Counted from the stretch's first letter, positions 12,131-25,200 are shown. The stretch: 64,000 bases of DNA from Puccinellia tenuiflora (GCA_012064385.1 QRDG01000417.1:1239647-1303646), one strand, 5' to 3'. The notes: generated by a model from the sequence alone, not told the origin. Program-made: numbers and translations.

Positions 12131-13794
12131 GCCGCTTCCTGACCGGCCTCCATGGCGATGGCGGCTGTGCCCGGAGGATCGACCCCGCCGTCGCCCCTCC
12201 GTTCCACCGCTCCCTCCCTCCGTTCCCCTTCTCCGGTCGGTCCGTCCCCGCGCTCCATCCATCGCCCCCTGCTCCCTCCCTCCGGAGCAAGGCGACCACG
12301 CGTCCGGCGATTTCGAGCAAGATCCAGTGGGTAGCGAGGTGTTCAGGCCACCACGTTTGTCCAAGAAGAAGCGAATGAAGGTAATCACTTTCTCCCGTTC
12401 TTTTCTTTTCTCCAAGATTTCTTCCCTCTAAGAGCAGCTGAAGATTCCTCTGCGTGTTATTATATTTGTATAATTTCAAAGTTAGAAACGTTGAGATTTT
12501 AAGATTACCTCTGTGTGTAATTAGTGTATTGATCAGGCGCATGTCATCATCAATTTGTATAACTAGATTAATGCCCCTTGCTACAGTATTGACAATTTAC
12601 AGACATAAACAGTTCTCACGCTGCCTACTGTGTATTGACTGTGTATTGACCGGTTGGTTGGTTATACACGCTGATCACAAGTTTTTGTTGTTTAGTCATA
12701 GACTACAACTGTACTGTGGAGTAATTACTTGCTGATCCACCAGAAAATTCAGACAATGTTGAGACCACTTAGACTGCGTGCTCCGCTGCGCCTGTGACAA
12801 TTCCTTTCTAGTACTCGCCCAAACATCTTAACTTCCTACAAACATCTGAATTACTTTCTAGGGGAATCTAAGGGATTATTTCCGTAGAATCTTAGTCTCT
12901 CGTGGATGCCTTTGCACGAGCCTCCGTGTGCTTGGACAGAGCTGGTTAATTAACTAGTAATAGCAGTGGTCAAAGCTCGCAACTCAACCGGAGCCTGATT
13001 TTGCTCAAGTCACAACCCACAGCAAAGGGCTTTGGGATTCATGTATGCATATAGTCCATTTGTTGTTTGTACTATGAATATATATTACTCCCTCCGGAGA
13101 GAACCAGCAATATTCAGTACACTACCAAATGGCTGCAGTTTTGATTTTTTTTTTTCATCTGTGTATCATGTCATTTTGGTGAGTCTCTGTTCTAGATATT
13201 TTCTTATTTTGTTTGAAATTACATGGGGAGCAGCAGGAGTCCGGCGAGGTCTGTGGGGAGCCGCAGCGGTTCGGCGATGCTCGTGGGGAGCGGCAAATGT
13301 GTCCAATTGTTGGGAGCAAAAAGCCACTTTCAGATGCAAGTGGTAGCTCAAGAGCACATACATCAGGAGGTTATTCAGTGTTTATGCATATACATCAGAA
13401 ACCTGTCGACTCTTCTCAGCTGCAGATTTATTGTGAAGCTAGCATATGCATCAGGAACCTGAATTCATTGTGAAGCTGGTGGGTTTAAATGGGCAGATTT
13501 GAGCACACGGTTTTTTCTGTATGTTGTATTCCTAAATGTTAACTTATCAAATGGTAACGGGGGTGCCGATCTATCTCAGATGTGTTCTATTTCTATGTAC
13601 TAGTGTAAAATGTTGTTGGTTTATTGACGTCTCACAGTTAATTGATCCAACCTTCAGTTACTATAAATGAAGTAGAAATGACGTTCAATCAGATGATGCA
13701 GCTCAGGAGTCTTGTTGAGGAGTTACCTAGGCCAAAAATTAAGGAATATGTGTGTAGGTTAATCAAGAGTAATGTAATTCCTGAGTCCAAAATG
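12131..13794 (+). other. Spliced-looking transcription unit, plus strand, inside CACTA
   Basis: A GC-rich segment from about 12,131 ends in a coding-like stretch (EVFRPPRLSKKKRMK) directly followed by the donor GTAATC at 12,381. A second candidate exon spans 13,638-13,794, between a CTCACAG acceptor and a GTAAGT donor. It encodes about 50 residues predicted to be helical, including MTFNQMMQLRSLVEEL and IKEYVCRLIKSN. Another possible exon lies near 13,223-13,475. No family is recognised. The pattern fits a captured gene fragment (Pack-CACTA) or a diverged accessory gene. The exon joins are inference. Confidence 0.4.
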
Positions 13795-13854
13795 GTAAGT
13801 TTAGTAGTATTAAACTTGCTGATTCTAATAATATAGTATTAAGTTTATTCATTT

Positions 13855-14250
13855 CGAGGCACATCTGAAAGTGCCTCAAATAGTAATCATTTTGAGGCAC
13901 TGTTGATTAGTGCCTCTAAATGATAGTTATTAGAGGCACTAATCAAAACTGCCTCTAATGGTTACTATTTGAGGCATCTAAAAGTGCCTCAAATAATAAT
14001 CATTTTGAGGCAGTTTTGATTAGTGCCTCTAAATGATAGATATTGGAGGCACTAATCAAAACTGCCTCTAAATGAATACTATTTGAGGCACTTTGTGCCT
14101 CAAATAGTGCCTCCAAATAAAAACTTTTTGAGGCACTATTTCTAAACTGCCACTATTTACTAAAGAATTTGAGGCATTATTTGTAAAAGTGCCTCAAAAA
14201 AATAAACATCAGAGGCAGTTTTCAATAGTGCCGGTAAGAAAGTGCCTCCA
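13855..14250. repeat. CACTA right subterminal hairpin repeats
   Basis: More than ten copies or half-copies of TGAGGCACT / AGTGCCTCAAAT in both orientations, spaced by TAATAATCATTT or ATGATAGTTATT-like sequence. The motif matches the left-end array, but the spacers differ, so the two ends evolved their own spacing. Confidence 0.8.
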
Positions 14251-14274
14251 TTTCCAGGACGTGACATAGTGAGA

Positions 14275-17200
14275 TTGCGAATGGTCCTTCGAAAATTGGA
14301 CAAATCGCCCCAGCTAGTGCCCTCCCTGTTAAACCTTTCACAGATCTCAAGTAGATTCTGCGTACAGCTAGCTATCACGCAGTAGTACAGGCGTAAAAAC
14401 TGGACAAATTAAGGGTTTTGCAGCTTCCTGCTTCAGCCTATACACGGACACCTAACTCTGAGACTGAGACTAGAGTGAGGCGAATGATCAAAACAGACTA
14501 GACTGAGACTAGCCCCGTAGCCCCGGCCCTCTTTGCCAATAGTGCTGTCCACTGACCAGTGACCCTGTGAACTATTCTGAACCGATGAGTTTGTCATTGC
14601 TTGCGTGTTTGCTGAATTACTTACTGGTCCACGGCTAGTTTTGTCATTTCGATAGCCTCTCTTTCAAGGCATCAGAGAGTAAAATGCAGCGCAATATGCC
14701 ATAGTCACATTTTACACGCACACGATGCAGCTAAGCTTTAGGGAGCCTTGTCCAATCAGGCAGTTAACATAGACAAAGCGTGTAACCAGAGTACTATATA
14801 TCGTAGTAGTACACACCCACTCCTCTAAGAGAATAGAATACTGATCTCAGCATACCAAACATACCCACCGTTCCTACCAAGAGATGGAATGATCTCTTGA
14901 ACCAAAGTCTTGAGTCTTTAACCTCCCTCTCATCCTCTTCTCCTTGTCATCACCAAACACTCACACTCACACATGCAAGCTAGCACCGACGCACGTACGA
15001 ACCTTTCGAGCTGCACCCACAAGAGCCGAGCCAAGAAAATCCAAGACGAGAGGAGAGACCACCACACGGACCCCATGAACGGGCCATCTGATAGCGTCCA
15101 AAGCACAGGTGTAATCATGCATGCAAGCACCAGAGACCGCACCAGAACATAGATAGTGACGCAATATCGCCATCGTACGCGACACTTGTACCAGCCAGAT
15201 GAGCTGAGCATGTTGTGTGAACATTAAAACGGAACTAGGTACACACCCAGGCGACTGCACCCAGAGATCGTACATTGCATTACATTAAACTACTGCTGGT
15301 GGCTGGCGAGTTATCCTTTTCGTGGGTGAGATCTACTCATCTGTTGGGAAGCTGATGATTCCATTTCATGTGCATGCCTCAATCATGGAGGCTGGCTGCT
15401 CCATACATAGGGGTCCATGAGGGGTTCCATCCTATGTTACTCGGTGTTATTTCTCCTTGACGACACACGATTAATTAATCTGATAATGGTGTGTTCACTT
15501 GCTTAAGTACGCGGCAAGGAGCGGTGGTGGCGCGCACTTTTTACAGGCGCTGAGTTGAAACGATGTCTCTGTCTGAAGAAGACAGGGGCACCAGACATTC
15601 CATGACTTCGGATCTTCCCAAAACCTCCAAACAAACACCCCAATAATCAGTGTGCGTGCATCCTCGCTAAGCAAAGCAGACAGACACCTTTTTGGCTGGT
15701 CATGTGGCATACTATGCGTTTGGTTAGGGTAAAGCAAGGCCACGAGCCCATGATCACGCTGCTTTTTCCTGCAGGAACTTTGACTGAAGGGGCGGACCGT
15801 CTGCTTTGATAGTTGATACCAGTTGGCGAGGATGGGCGATCTTCACATTAGCCCAAGCTTAGAGCAGTGAGCCGATCAGACTGACAGTGCATCGGTGACT
15901 GATACAATATGGAGAATGTTTCAGCCACTCGATACATTCTTCAAGATTTATATATCCCAGGGAATTTTACTGCATCGAACAGAGTTCTGTTATTTTAAAA
16001 GAGCTAACCACCTCTTCTCAGTACGTTCATCGTACTGTTTCCTTCAGAAAAATAAAGAAAAGTAATGGAGGCTGTTTCAAGATTCCGTTTTTCAATTATT
16101 CCAATGCGACAGCATACGTCCATCGACCATCGAGTCCTAGATCTCACGGAAAGCTAAAGAATATATCAGTGTACTATTTTACTAAAATATCCGCCCTATT
16201 TTGTATATGTGCAGTGCATGCATGTCACATTTCCTGCCATGAAGCAAGGTAAGGCCCCTTATCCTGTTTTTGAACAGCCGTTGCCGTCCCCAACCAACGG
16301 GTCACCATTTCATATTTTCATATACAATTCATGAGAACTTAATATCGGCACATATCACAAACGCATCGGTAAGGTCAGCAAAGTACGCTCGCTCCTCTCC
16401 TATGACTCACATGGGCGAAACCCTTGCCACCACAGCCTCTGTCTTCCCTCTTCGATCGATCTTCATCCATCACTACAGTCGGTGAAAAACCAAAGAATAA
16501 AACCCGTTTGAGGGTAGTGCGGTAATCGGTTGTGGATCATGGCAGCTGCGAAGGGTGCGACGATGGCAAGAATATCGAAGGCGGAGACGTTAGCCATGGT
16601 GGTGGTAACTCGCAGTACGGTTGTGCTTCTCTATGCACCAAGGTACTATAACTTCATGACGATTCCGCCTGCAAATTTGGGTTGGTGCGTGGGTGCAGCT
16701 GTAAATGGACAATGGAAGTTTTTTTATGGGGCCCCTTTTGCAAATTCGGCAAGGACCCAACCATCACACACTTACACACTCACAACTAAGATTTCAATTA
16801 TTTTAGGTAAATAAAATGAATTTAATTTAAATGTGCAAAAGTATATAGAAATCTATAAAATTGAAAAACTCTGGACAATAGTCATCCAATATGGCCTACT
16901 TTTGTGTGAAAATTGGAGATGTGTGATATTTTGCGCTGTATCATTTGTACTTACTTTACAGAAAACTCCAATTTTAACTCTTAGAAAATGAAAACACTTT
17001 TTTTAACAAAAAGTTGGAACTTCTTGTAATATGGAAATCAGTTTTGGGTAGTAGGAGCATATGATCCCACTACCTAAAATTGTATTTAAAAATGTCAAAA
17101 AATTACAAACAAAATTTTTGGGTGTATATCCGGACATTTATGTTGAGATACAAAGTTTCGTAGATTTTTTTGTGGGCCGTGTAAAAAAGACAAATTCCGG

Positions 17201-17383
17201 TGTTTCAAAATGACTTTGTACGGGACTTTTTTTGTGTGTGTTTTTTACACAACCCGCAAAAATTTCTTTTTTGCAAAACCTTTTTGTGCGAACATAGGAT
17301 GCCCGAATGTACACCTGAAAATTTTCTTTGCATTTATTTAACATATTGAAATGTATTTAAGATACATTTTCACAATGAGTGCT
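14275..17383. other. Intergenic, no recognised gene; contains a 44-bp palindrome
   Basis: Short open frames (for example 16,530-16,814) show no domains. An imperfect 44-bp palindrome centres at about 17,060 (arms of 22 nt with four mismatches). From about 16,829 the sequence is a diverged direct copy of part of the segment to the right of the solo LTR (see 21,140-22,010), so this end probably belongs to an old element interrupted by that LTR. Confidence 0.45.
16829..16960. repeat. Diverged direct repeat, left copy (partner near 21,585-21,715)
   Basis: Both copies share the order CAAAAGTA..TAGAAATCTA, AATTGAA, AATATGGYCTA, TTTTGTRTGAAAATTG and a following CA-rich segment. They are about 4.8 kb apart, with the solo LTR between them. 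They look like internal direct repeats of one older element. Confidence 0.55.
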
Positions 17384-17388
17384 TCTAG

Positions 17389-20300
17389 TGTAACAGTCCC
17401 AACTTGGTAATGAAAAATACGAAGAATTTTCCACTTTTTGCATCCTTGTTTGCATCATGGCATGCATATGAAAATTGCTATCTCTAAACTACCAACATAT
17501 GCAAGCAACTAAAATGGGGAGGCAAACTTCCCAAGCATCCAAACCAAATACAATTGCTCAACTTGTCAACCAACTCATTATTGGACTTCCAAATTGTTTA
17601 GGAAGTTCCAAATTTGCTTTTTATCCCCAATTCTCAATTTCCAAATTTTTGCCAATTAAGAAATAAATATGAGGATTCAAATTGGCTTAATTCAACTTCT
17701 ATTTTTGAAACCAATTTAAACTTTCCAAAAATTCAAACTAAAATCATGGGGACCTTCAATGTTACTGTTAGAGCCTCCATGAATATTTTCATTATTTTTG
17801 TAAATGTTTAAGTGCTTCAATTAAATACAAATTGGAAATTGTCAAAAATGACTATATATAAAAACTGTGAACAAAGGTTGGGCAAAACATTTTATTTTGG
17901 ACCACCAAATTTTTTGGAGGTTCTAAAGGTCAAATGGAGCTTATATTAATTTTTTCACATTTTATAAAAATGTCCTGGTGCCTCAATTAAATCGCCAAAG
18001 CTTGCTGTGGACCTTTTTGCAATTTATGAAAATGCTGCCTGGGGGTTCCCTGGAATTTCCTTCTTCTTCTCCACAGTGCCGGCGCACTGGCGCCGTGCCT
18101 GGCGCCCATGCCGCCCTGCCGCGGTGGCCTCGCCCTCTCACTCGACGCCGTGACCCCCGAGTGGTCAAGACGCCGCCCCGGACACCCACCTACCGATTCC
18201 TACAGCCACCTGCTCCCCGTTTCCCCTCTCTCCTCCTCCCCGAGCTTCCCCTTTCCGCCGCTCGCCTCCGGCCGTCGACGACAATTAGGTGCGCCCCATG
18301 CAGATCGACGCGCACCCGCTCCTCCTCCGCGTCGTCCTCTATCTCCTCCACCGAATCGCGCTAGCTGGGAGGCTCGGGGTCGAGCAAATCGTGCTCGCCC
18401 GTACCCGTCCGTCCGCCACCGCCGATCTCATCCTCGCCGAAATCCGGCCGCGGTGGGCGTCCCCGGCCGCTCCTAGCCACGACGGCTAGTCCCTGGTGAG
18501 GCCCACGTCTTCCTTCCCTTTTCCCCGCTCCCCATCTTCATCCCTCGCCGTCGATCGACGTCGGCGTCACCGTATCCGAGCGCCCGGCCTCGGACCCAGC
18601 TGGGCCGGCTGAAGGCCGGACGGCTCGGGCAGGTACCCGACCTCGCGCTCGGCCTGGGCCGGCCACGGGCCGGCCGCTTCAGGCACCAACCCGGCCTCGC
18701 GCGCCCAGCCTGGGCCGGCCAAAGGCTGGTGGCTTCGGGCCACCCCCCGGCCTGCAGCCCGGCCTGGCCGGCACAAGGCCGGCCTGTCTGGGAATTTCTT
18801 TCCCTTTTTGGAATTTGAAACCAGTTTAAATAATTGATATCTTTTTGTCTATTGCTTCAAAAATTACAAATTAAATATAAAATTGTTCAGCAAAATGAAA
18901 CATAGCTGCTAGTAACATTGCCTTGCCCTTTTTAGGAAATAATTGCTCCTTCTTTTAAGAATTCCTAAATGGTAAAAATGAGACCTAAATTGGGAAAAAT
19001 CATAATTCGATAAATATTGACCCAAAAATTATGAATAAGATATCAATGTGATCAAAACTTAAAATGCAATCAAACCATGTTAATCTCACATCATGATCTC
19101 AAATATTTATTTGGTGTTATTCATAATTTGATTAAAGTTTTAAATGCAAATAATTAATTAATTCTCTATTTTATCCTCGGTACTCAGAAAATTACAAATG
19201 AGGTACCAAAATGATCGGAAGAACAAAACCTTTTTAATCATGTCATATTCATGCATATTTGAGCAAATTCTAAATAATGTGATCATTTATGAACAATTGG
19301 ACATTAAGTTAAAATGGGGTGTTTCCCAAATAATTGCCCTAATTATTTGGAACTCCATTTAATTTGTTAAATAAATTAAATGTTGGTATCTTTGCATCAA
19401 TTTGACATGTCATCATGTGATTGCGCATTGCACCTTGTGTTCGTGTGATTTATTTGTTCTTTGTATTTTATTTTGGGTACCGATAGATTCCGGAGTTGAG
19501 GTCACCCCGACCTATCCCGACGAGCCGTATTACACGCCTCGGCAGCAAGGCAAGAGATAACCTAACCTTCTTGGCATTTAGCATCCTAATGTTTTATAAA
19601 CTTATTTTATCCACCGTAATATTGCATACGGTTCAAATGTCACTCTTGATCAAAATGTAGAGTATCCTATGAATGCATGTTTGTCCCCTAAACCATCACA
19701 TGTCTCCCTACCTATGAACCCTAGGTTTGATGTGTTGGCCGGAGATAAGAATTTAAGTGTTGTATTTATATGCTTAGCTATGCTTAGCCATGCTTAGTTA
19801 AATAATAGTTATGTCCATTGTTTAATTCCATAATTGTTGATGTTGATGGAATATTTCGGACATGGTGGATATGTGGGGTGCTTAATTAAAATGCTAAAAA
19901 GGCTTGGGTGAGTTGCCATCGGGGATGGTGTTTTGCCTCACTCTTGCCCCTAAGTGCGAGTTCTTGTCTCTAGAACCAAGGTTTGAGCGTGCTGCCATTG
20001 GTGGGTGTATGGGCGCCTTACTAACTGAATAACTTGTGCGGGCGTATCCAAGGATCCTCTAGTTCGGTTTTCCATTTGCGTGTGAGTGGAAAAGAAGATG
20101 TTGATGAGGATTTGTGTTTAGGACGTGGCGATGGGGCAGGGGCTGAAATAGGTTGGGTAAACTTGCCCTGTGGCCACAGATAACTTGGATAGTCTCACGC
20201 GAGGTAAAGGTTTAACCGCGCCCGCTCGCCGGCCTTCCCCGGAAGAGGGCCAATTAGGTGAGCCGGACGGTACCAATGGGTATATTAGTACACCCCTGCA

Positions 20301-21134
20301 GGGTTAATCTTTTCGAAAAGCCGTGTCCACGGTTATGGACGCCTTGGGAACGGATTACGAGATCATAGAGAATATTAACCTAATTGATATGGCAGCTAAA
20401 GGTTGCATAATCAACTTGTGATAAAGGTTCATTTCCTCGAGGGTGATTCGAGGGAGTGCCTTTGGTGGAGATGAGTGGTTATGGCGGTGCCATGTGTCAT
20501 TTATGTATTGTTTATGAAAATTAGCTTTATGCAAAAATAGCTACATATACAGCTTTAGAGCCTCCGTCAGCATCAGGCCTATATCGCCCTACTAAAGTTG
20601 CGAGTACGTCGTACTCAGTCTCTCTTTGCTGCCTTTATATTTGTATTTCCGAGGAGGACGACACCGAGCAGCTAGGTGGGTTCTTCGTGGACGTCGACTA
20701 GTAGTCCGGGGTTCCAGGTGGCAGCTTGGGACCGTGGAACAAGCTGGCTGGGATTACTTATTTGTAGTCCTCTTAGGCCATATATTTGCATTTGGTTGTT
20801 AGACAACACTACCTCGCTTCCGCTTGATGAATTGTTGGATCCGTGATCCTTTTGTGTGTAATATTTGTATATTCTTATATGAGTTGCTATATGCTTTTGT
20901 GTCGTAGAGTCTGAAATGTGCCAGTTTGTTCCACAAGTCTCGGTCTCTTTACTATACGTGATAGCGATGTCTGAGCTTATGGCATGAACGAGGTGTTGTG
21001 TGCCGATGATCCATTCCGAGCACACCTGCCAATGAGTTTTGGCCTGGGATTGGTAAACCCAAGTAACCCTCGATTGTGTAGCATGACCGGTTGCACAACA
21101 CTTTACTGTATAGTTCTGGGGTCGGGGCGCTACA
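17389..21134 (+). mobile_element. Solo LTR, 3.7 kb, Gypsy/LARD-type
   Basis: The segment begins TGTAACAGTCCC and ends GGGGCGCTACA, flanked by a perfect 5-bp duplication TCTAG (17,384-17,388 and 21,135-21,139). No primer-binding site or internal domain follows, so it is a solo LTR. Its layout runs from an AT-rich start, through a GC-rich middle with an internal tandem repeat (18,566-18,784), to a second half containing GCCGTGTCCACGGTTATGG near 20,323. This parallels the LTR at 43,815-47,260, which starts TGTAACATCCC, ends CCGCTACA and has GCCGTGTCCCCGGTTACGG. The two are probably diverged members of one long-LTR superfamily. No protein-coding capacity is expected or seen. Confidence 0.87.
18566..18784. 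repeat. GC-rich imperfect tandem repeat in the solo LTR
   Basis: About four degenerate units of roughly 50 bp built around GGCCTGGGCCGGCC, AAGGCCGG and GGCTTCGGGC. The GGCCGGCC and GGCCGGCCGC cores are self-complementary and could form stable hairpins. The array sits in the GC-rich middle of the LTR. Confidence 0.65.
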
Positions 21135-21139
21135 TCTAG

Positions 21140-22012
21140 ACTCGTGGGTCTTTTTTAAAACTACTTTTTTACATAACGAGATTCAACTCTATGCCAAAGA
21201 TATTCATATTATCATAAACTATGTCATCGATATGACCATGCCTTTAATCATTTGGCTAGGTAGCTATGAATGTTCAACATGATAGTTCATTTTATGAAAA
21301 AAAAACCTTCAAAATATGTCAAAATCCATGTTTAGCATTTTTTAGAAAATAGTACCCATAAAAGAGTTGATGCCAAAAGATTGCATTTTATTTCTTTTTT
21401 CCAAAATATGGTCAAACTGCGGGCACAAATATTCATAGAAAATATTTTAATCTTTCAACACCCTCTATGAGTATAGCATAGAATCCTAGTGGGTAGTTTA
21501 AAATGATTTTTTTACATTTTTTACGAAAAACAATCACACACTTGTAGCTCAAATTCTTTTTTGAAAATAAGCCAAAATTCATTTAGAAATACAAAAGTAG
21601 CTAGAAATCTAGAGAGTTTAAAATTGAACACTATCCATTAAATATGGTCTATTTTGTATGAAAATTGAAATGGTGCAACCTGCACCATATTAATTGTACC
21701 CGCTTCACAAAATTACATCATTTTATGCATTTAAAAAATGGAAAAATCGCACATTATCATAAAACAATACCATTTTATTGTTCGCCATTGAATTTTCCTA
21801 TTTATCCTAAAACCAAAAACCCAAAATATCGCCATATGCAAAAGTCTGCATTTCCGACAAGTTTTAGGTATTATTTCATTTTTCCCTATTTAATAGCTCT
21901 AGAAAAGTGGTAAATGATTATTTTTATTGATGAAATAAACTCCAAACGTAAAAAAATTTATCTTAAATATCCAAATGAATAGTGCATATTGTTTTGTTCC
22001 ACTTTTTGATGA
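21140..22012. other. Remnant of an older element to the right of the solo LTR
   Basis: AT-rich non-coding sequence, with a segment at about 21,585-21,715 that repeats 16,829-16,960. It is probably the body of the CACTA element whose terminus ends at 22,246. No coding region is recognised. Confidence 0.4.
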
Positions 22013-22019
22013 GTGCCTT

Positions 22020-22246
22020 TCAAAAAAAAAACATTGGGCAAAGTCAGTCCCACCGTCAGTCAGCCCTCATCCGTTGCTAGAATACACATGTGTCTAAGTG
22101 TTTGTGGACAAACTATGAATATGCCGAATGTATTTTTTACGGAGTGTTTACCGGGACACTCGGCATACATGTTTTGTTGCGGAGTTCCCAGTAAAATGTT
22201 CTTGGCAAACCCCCAACGCTTGGCAAATAGGAAATTTTCGGTAGTG
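22020..22246. mobile_element. CACTA terminus (CACTACCGAAAATTTCC family)
   Basis: The sequence ends in GGAAATTTTCGGTAGTG. Reverse-complemented this is CACTACCGAAAATTTCC, followed by TATTTGCCAAGCG and later GCCGAGTGTCC-like motifs. Those TTTGCCGAGTG-type subterminal repeats are characteristic of a widespread grass CACTA group. The partner end was not found with a matching 3-bp duplication, so only one end is called. It probably belongs to the same old element as 21,140-22,012. Confidence 0.65.
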
Positions 22247-25200
22247 CTGTGTGCATACTCGATGTCTCGGATTATTTGTTATGTTGAGTTGTTGCATATA
22301 CATGGTGTACTTGATAATTTTTTATTAGTATATTACCCTTTATAAAAACAGTGCCAACTGTTATCCTTCTTCGTTCTACTTCTAGTAGACCTGTAAGAAA
22401 TTTGTAAGCCTCGTGTACTAAGCCGGTTTTTGGATGAGATAATCTTAAGATATCACCCCCCACCTACCGCCTCATTTTTATGTAGATTAAAAACACTAAC
22501 CATACTAGTATATCGGACTCGGAGTGAAAATATATTTGTGGGAATTCGAGTGGATTGGGTGAAAGGGAGGATTTCACCAAATCCACTCTCAACCCCAGTC
22601 CCCTAGGGGATGAAAATACACATCTTACATTTTGATATAGAGGGAGTAGTAAACAAGGTCTAAAATCTGCACTAATCAAATGATGAGTGCACAGCTATAG
22701 TTTCTGCACAGCTCCTCTGAAAATCTATAGCTGACCCAGATAAATCGAAAATATGAAAAGGAGCAGTATAAGAAATCACTTGCAAGCTAGTAAAACAAAC
22801 AAACGCCTCGGGAAATTAATCACACCCTCATGCAATCATGGATCACAGTTCCGTACGCTATGCAAGAATAAAAGTTTTGATCATGTGCTTACAAACGCAA
22901 AACCGGCAGCTAATCGACAAAAACACATACAGATACATACATAATCGCACGACACGCCAGGCGTCAACTGGCATGTAGTTACAGACGTTTGATAAGTTTT
23001 ACCTTTGACTGGTTTGTTAAGATAACCTCGTGTACTGGATCACCTCAACGTTGCCCCCGTCCATTGCCCTGGACCAGCCGATGGTTTAGCCGAAATCATA
23101 GGTCAGGAGACGAAACCTCTGCGTGTTTTTGGTTCGTTCCCATTGGGTGTTTCTGAGGCGCCCCCATTTGTACATGTAAGACGCAGATGCAAATCCAGGG
23201 GCTCGTGAACCCTGCAGTGCAGCAAGCCAAGGCAAGTGATAAAAACGGCCTGGCGCTTGTGCACATACGCTACGAGATAGGATTTGCTGTTTGTTTGACA
23301 AGCTGCCGCAAAGAAACTACAAGCTAGGGTTATCATCATCTTGCACTAGCAGCAATGCCAGTTTTTCATGATGGTATTTGGCTGCCTCTCCGAAACCAGT
23401 ATCAGCATGCATGTGGTACCGGCTGCAGAGTACTCCCAAATGTATATGGTTCCGTTCGTAGTGATGAAACCGCATACAAAATCGATGAGGAGTCAGTGTA
23501 CCAACTGATTAGGTGAATCACATGTGCAAGGGGTCTGTATGCATCAATGAATGTTACTACGAACTGGAGTATATATGTACATACAACGGGACCCTGTCAT
23601 GTTAGTTTCACTACTGTTAAAATCTGCCCTGTGCACCTGTTGCACATAGTATTATACTGCTACACCCATAGGGAGTGCTTTATATGATGAAACTGATATC
23701 AAAGTAAGGAGAGGCTGAGCTGACTGATACAGGATTCTCAGTCATGGGCGATCGAGCAAAGTTAGCTGTTGGTGCAGTGAAGAGATGAGAGGAGGAGGAG
23801 GAGGAGGAGGAGGAGGCCAGACAACACGCAAAGCGAAAAGGAAACCATAAAGAATGCCTAGACAAGTGCAGGTGGAGGTCACTCTCACTCGCCTTGATAG
23901 AATGTCACATATAAAACGTTTTCTGTAGCAGGTGTCCTCAGGGAATAAGTTGTAGTAACAGCAATAGCAGGAGCAGTAGCATGTAGGATGGAATAATAGT
24001 GTCAATTTCTGTTGGAGTGGCCAAAAGTGACACACAGATAAGAAAAAGAAAGAGAGAAAACTATCAGTCGTCTAGTACCATCATGTACCAACTCCATCCA
24101 TCCAGTGTCTCCTGTTCTCCATTGTAACTCTGAGAAAAAACTATGGCAAGTAGCAGCGGTGCTTTAGATTCAGTGGTGCGTTCGATTGTACGTTTGCACC
24201 TCGAGGACGTAGCGTGATCTCGTGATGGTTTCGTACGTGCCAGGAGAGCTCAGGGTGAGGCGAAGCGTCTGTTTGATCGTTTCAGATGGGACCTTGTTTT
24301 GTTTTGATCGCTTGGTGTGCCAGGCGTATGCCAGACATTCATGTATAGATGTAGATGCTGAATTTGAATTCGGACGCCTGCAGGAATGAGTGCAGTTGTA
24401 CTAGCTAGAAGGCTTTGTTCCATTTCGCAGTCCTGCCGGTTCCTCCCGATTCGCGCTCGATGTTTCCGTACTACAAGTTCAGGACCAAGCTATCGATTGC
24501 ATTTTACAAATTTGGCTCCAAGAAGATTCCAAATATTTTGGCTTCAATAAGATTCTAAATAGTTTGGCTCCACGCCCTCCTGCTATGCCCAAGAAGCACT
24601 GATATGTCATATCTGATGTGATTCAAACTTTAATCATGATCTAGGTCGACAAGGTTACCCTTTCGTTGTAGATGTGGCTATTCTTTTGACCCAAACAATC
24701 ACCGTGACCGGTTTCAAAGCACACATGGTGATCATAATGCCATACTGCTGTATTCCCATTGGAAGAATCGTAGCCATATCATCCTGTCCTATCTATGAGC
24801 AATCTTTTTTAGTCGAGAGTTCAGAGAGGATGCGGATCCCGATCTTCTCATGGGCCTCCAATTCACCCTACAAAACTAAACATAACCCATGGGCTCCAAA
24901 TTGAACCTATTTCACTTGCACATGTAATGTATACATTTGCAGCATCATACAAGTCAGAACACCTTCAGACTTCAGTCATTAGACGCACAACATAACGAGC
25001 ACCACTCTCAGGAAGCAAATCATAACACTATCTGAAGATGACGCACATGTTCAAGCCATTGTTGGGGAAACCATTTAGTCTATTAACAACTTTTCTTCTA
25101 ACTAATACAACAAAACCTAAATCTAAGGGTGGCATGAACTTGGCAGCTGCCAGTACGATCACAGATTGTAATGGTTCACTTTCATGACTCAGGGTTCATA

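Larger units (their letters stand above)
8383..14271. mobile_element. CACTA element, 5.9 kb, non-autonomous
   Basis: The left end CACTACATCACATCCT and the right end, reverse-complemented CACTATGTCACGTCCT, match at 13 of 16 positions. The 3-bp direct repeat AGA flanks both ends exactly (8,380-8,382 and 14,272-14,274), as expected for CACTA transposition. Both ends carry about 400 bp of densely packed GAGGCACT/AGTGCCTC repeats, the usual subterminal binding sites for the element's own proteins. The interior has no recognisable TNPD-type transposase. It has GC-rich exon-like segments reading outward in both directions from about 11,800-12,130 and AT-rich sequence elsewhere. The orientation is not set because no transposase is visible. 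Confidence 0.88.

Noticed and set aside
12020..12542. Long minus-strand frames of 131 and 213 codons
   Set aside because: They lie antisense to the exon-like plus-strand segment in GC-rich sequence and show no domain or splice context.
17039..17082. A CACTACCTAAAATTG word inside a 44-bp palindrome as the left end of the CACTA element ending at 22,246
   Set aside because: It resembles the terminal repeat CACTACCGAAAATTT, but the flanking 3 bp (TCC) do not match those after 22,246 (CTG). In addition, the related internal repeat at 16,829 would lie outside the element.
22480..22640. A Stowaway-type MITE suggested by CTACTCCCTC (reverse strand) near 22,640, and similar words near 9,389 and 13,085
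   Set aside because: Only one end with the CTCCCTC word was seen in each case. No inverted partner or TA duplication could be matched.
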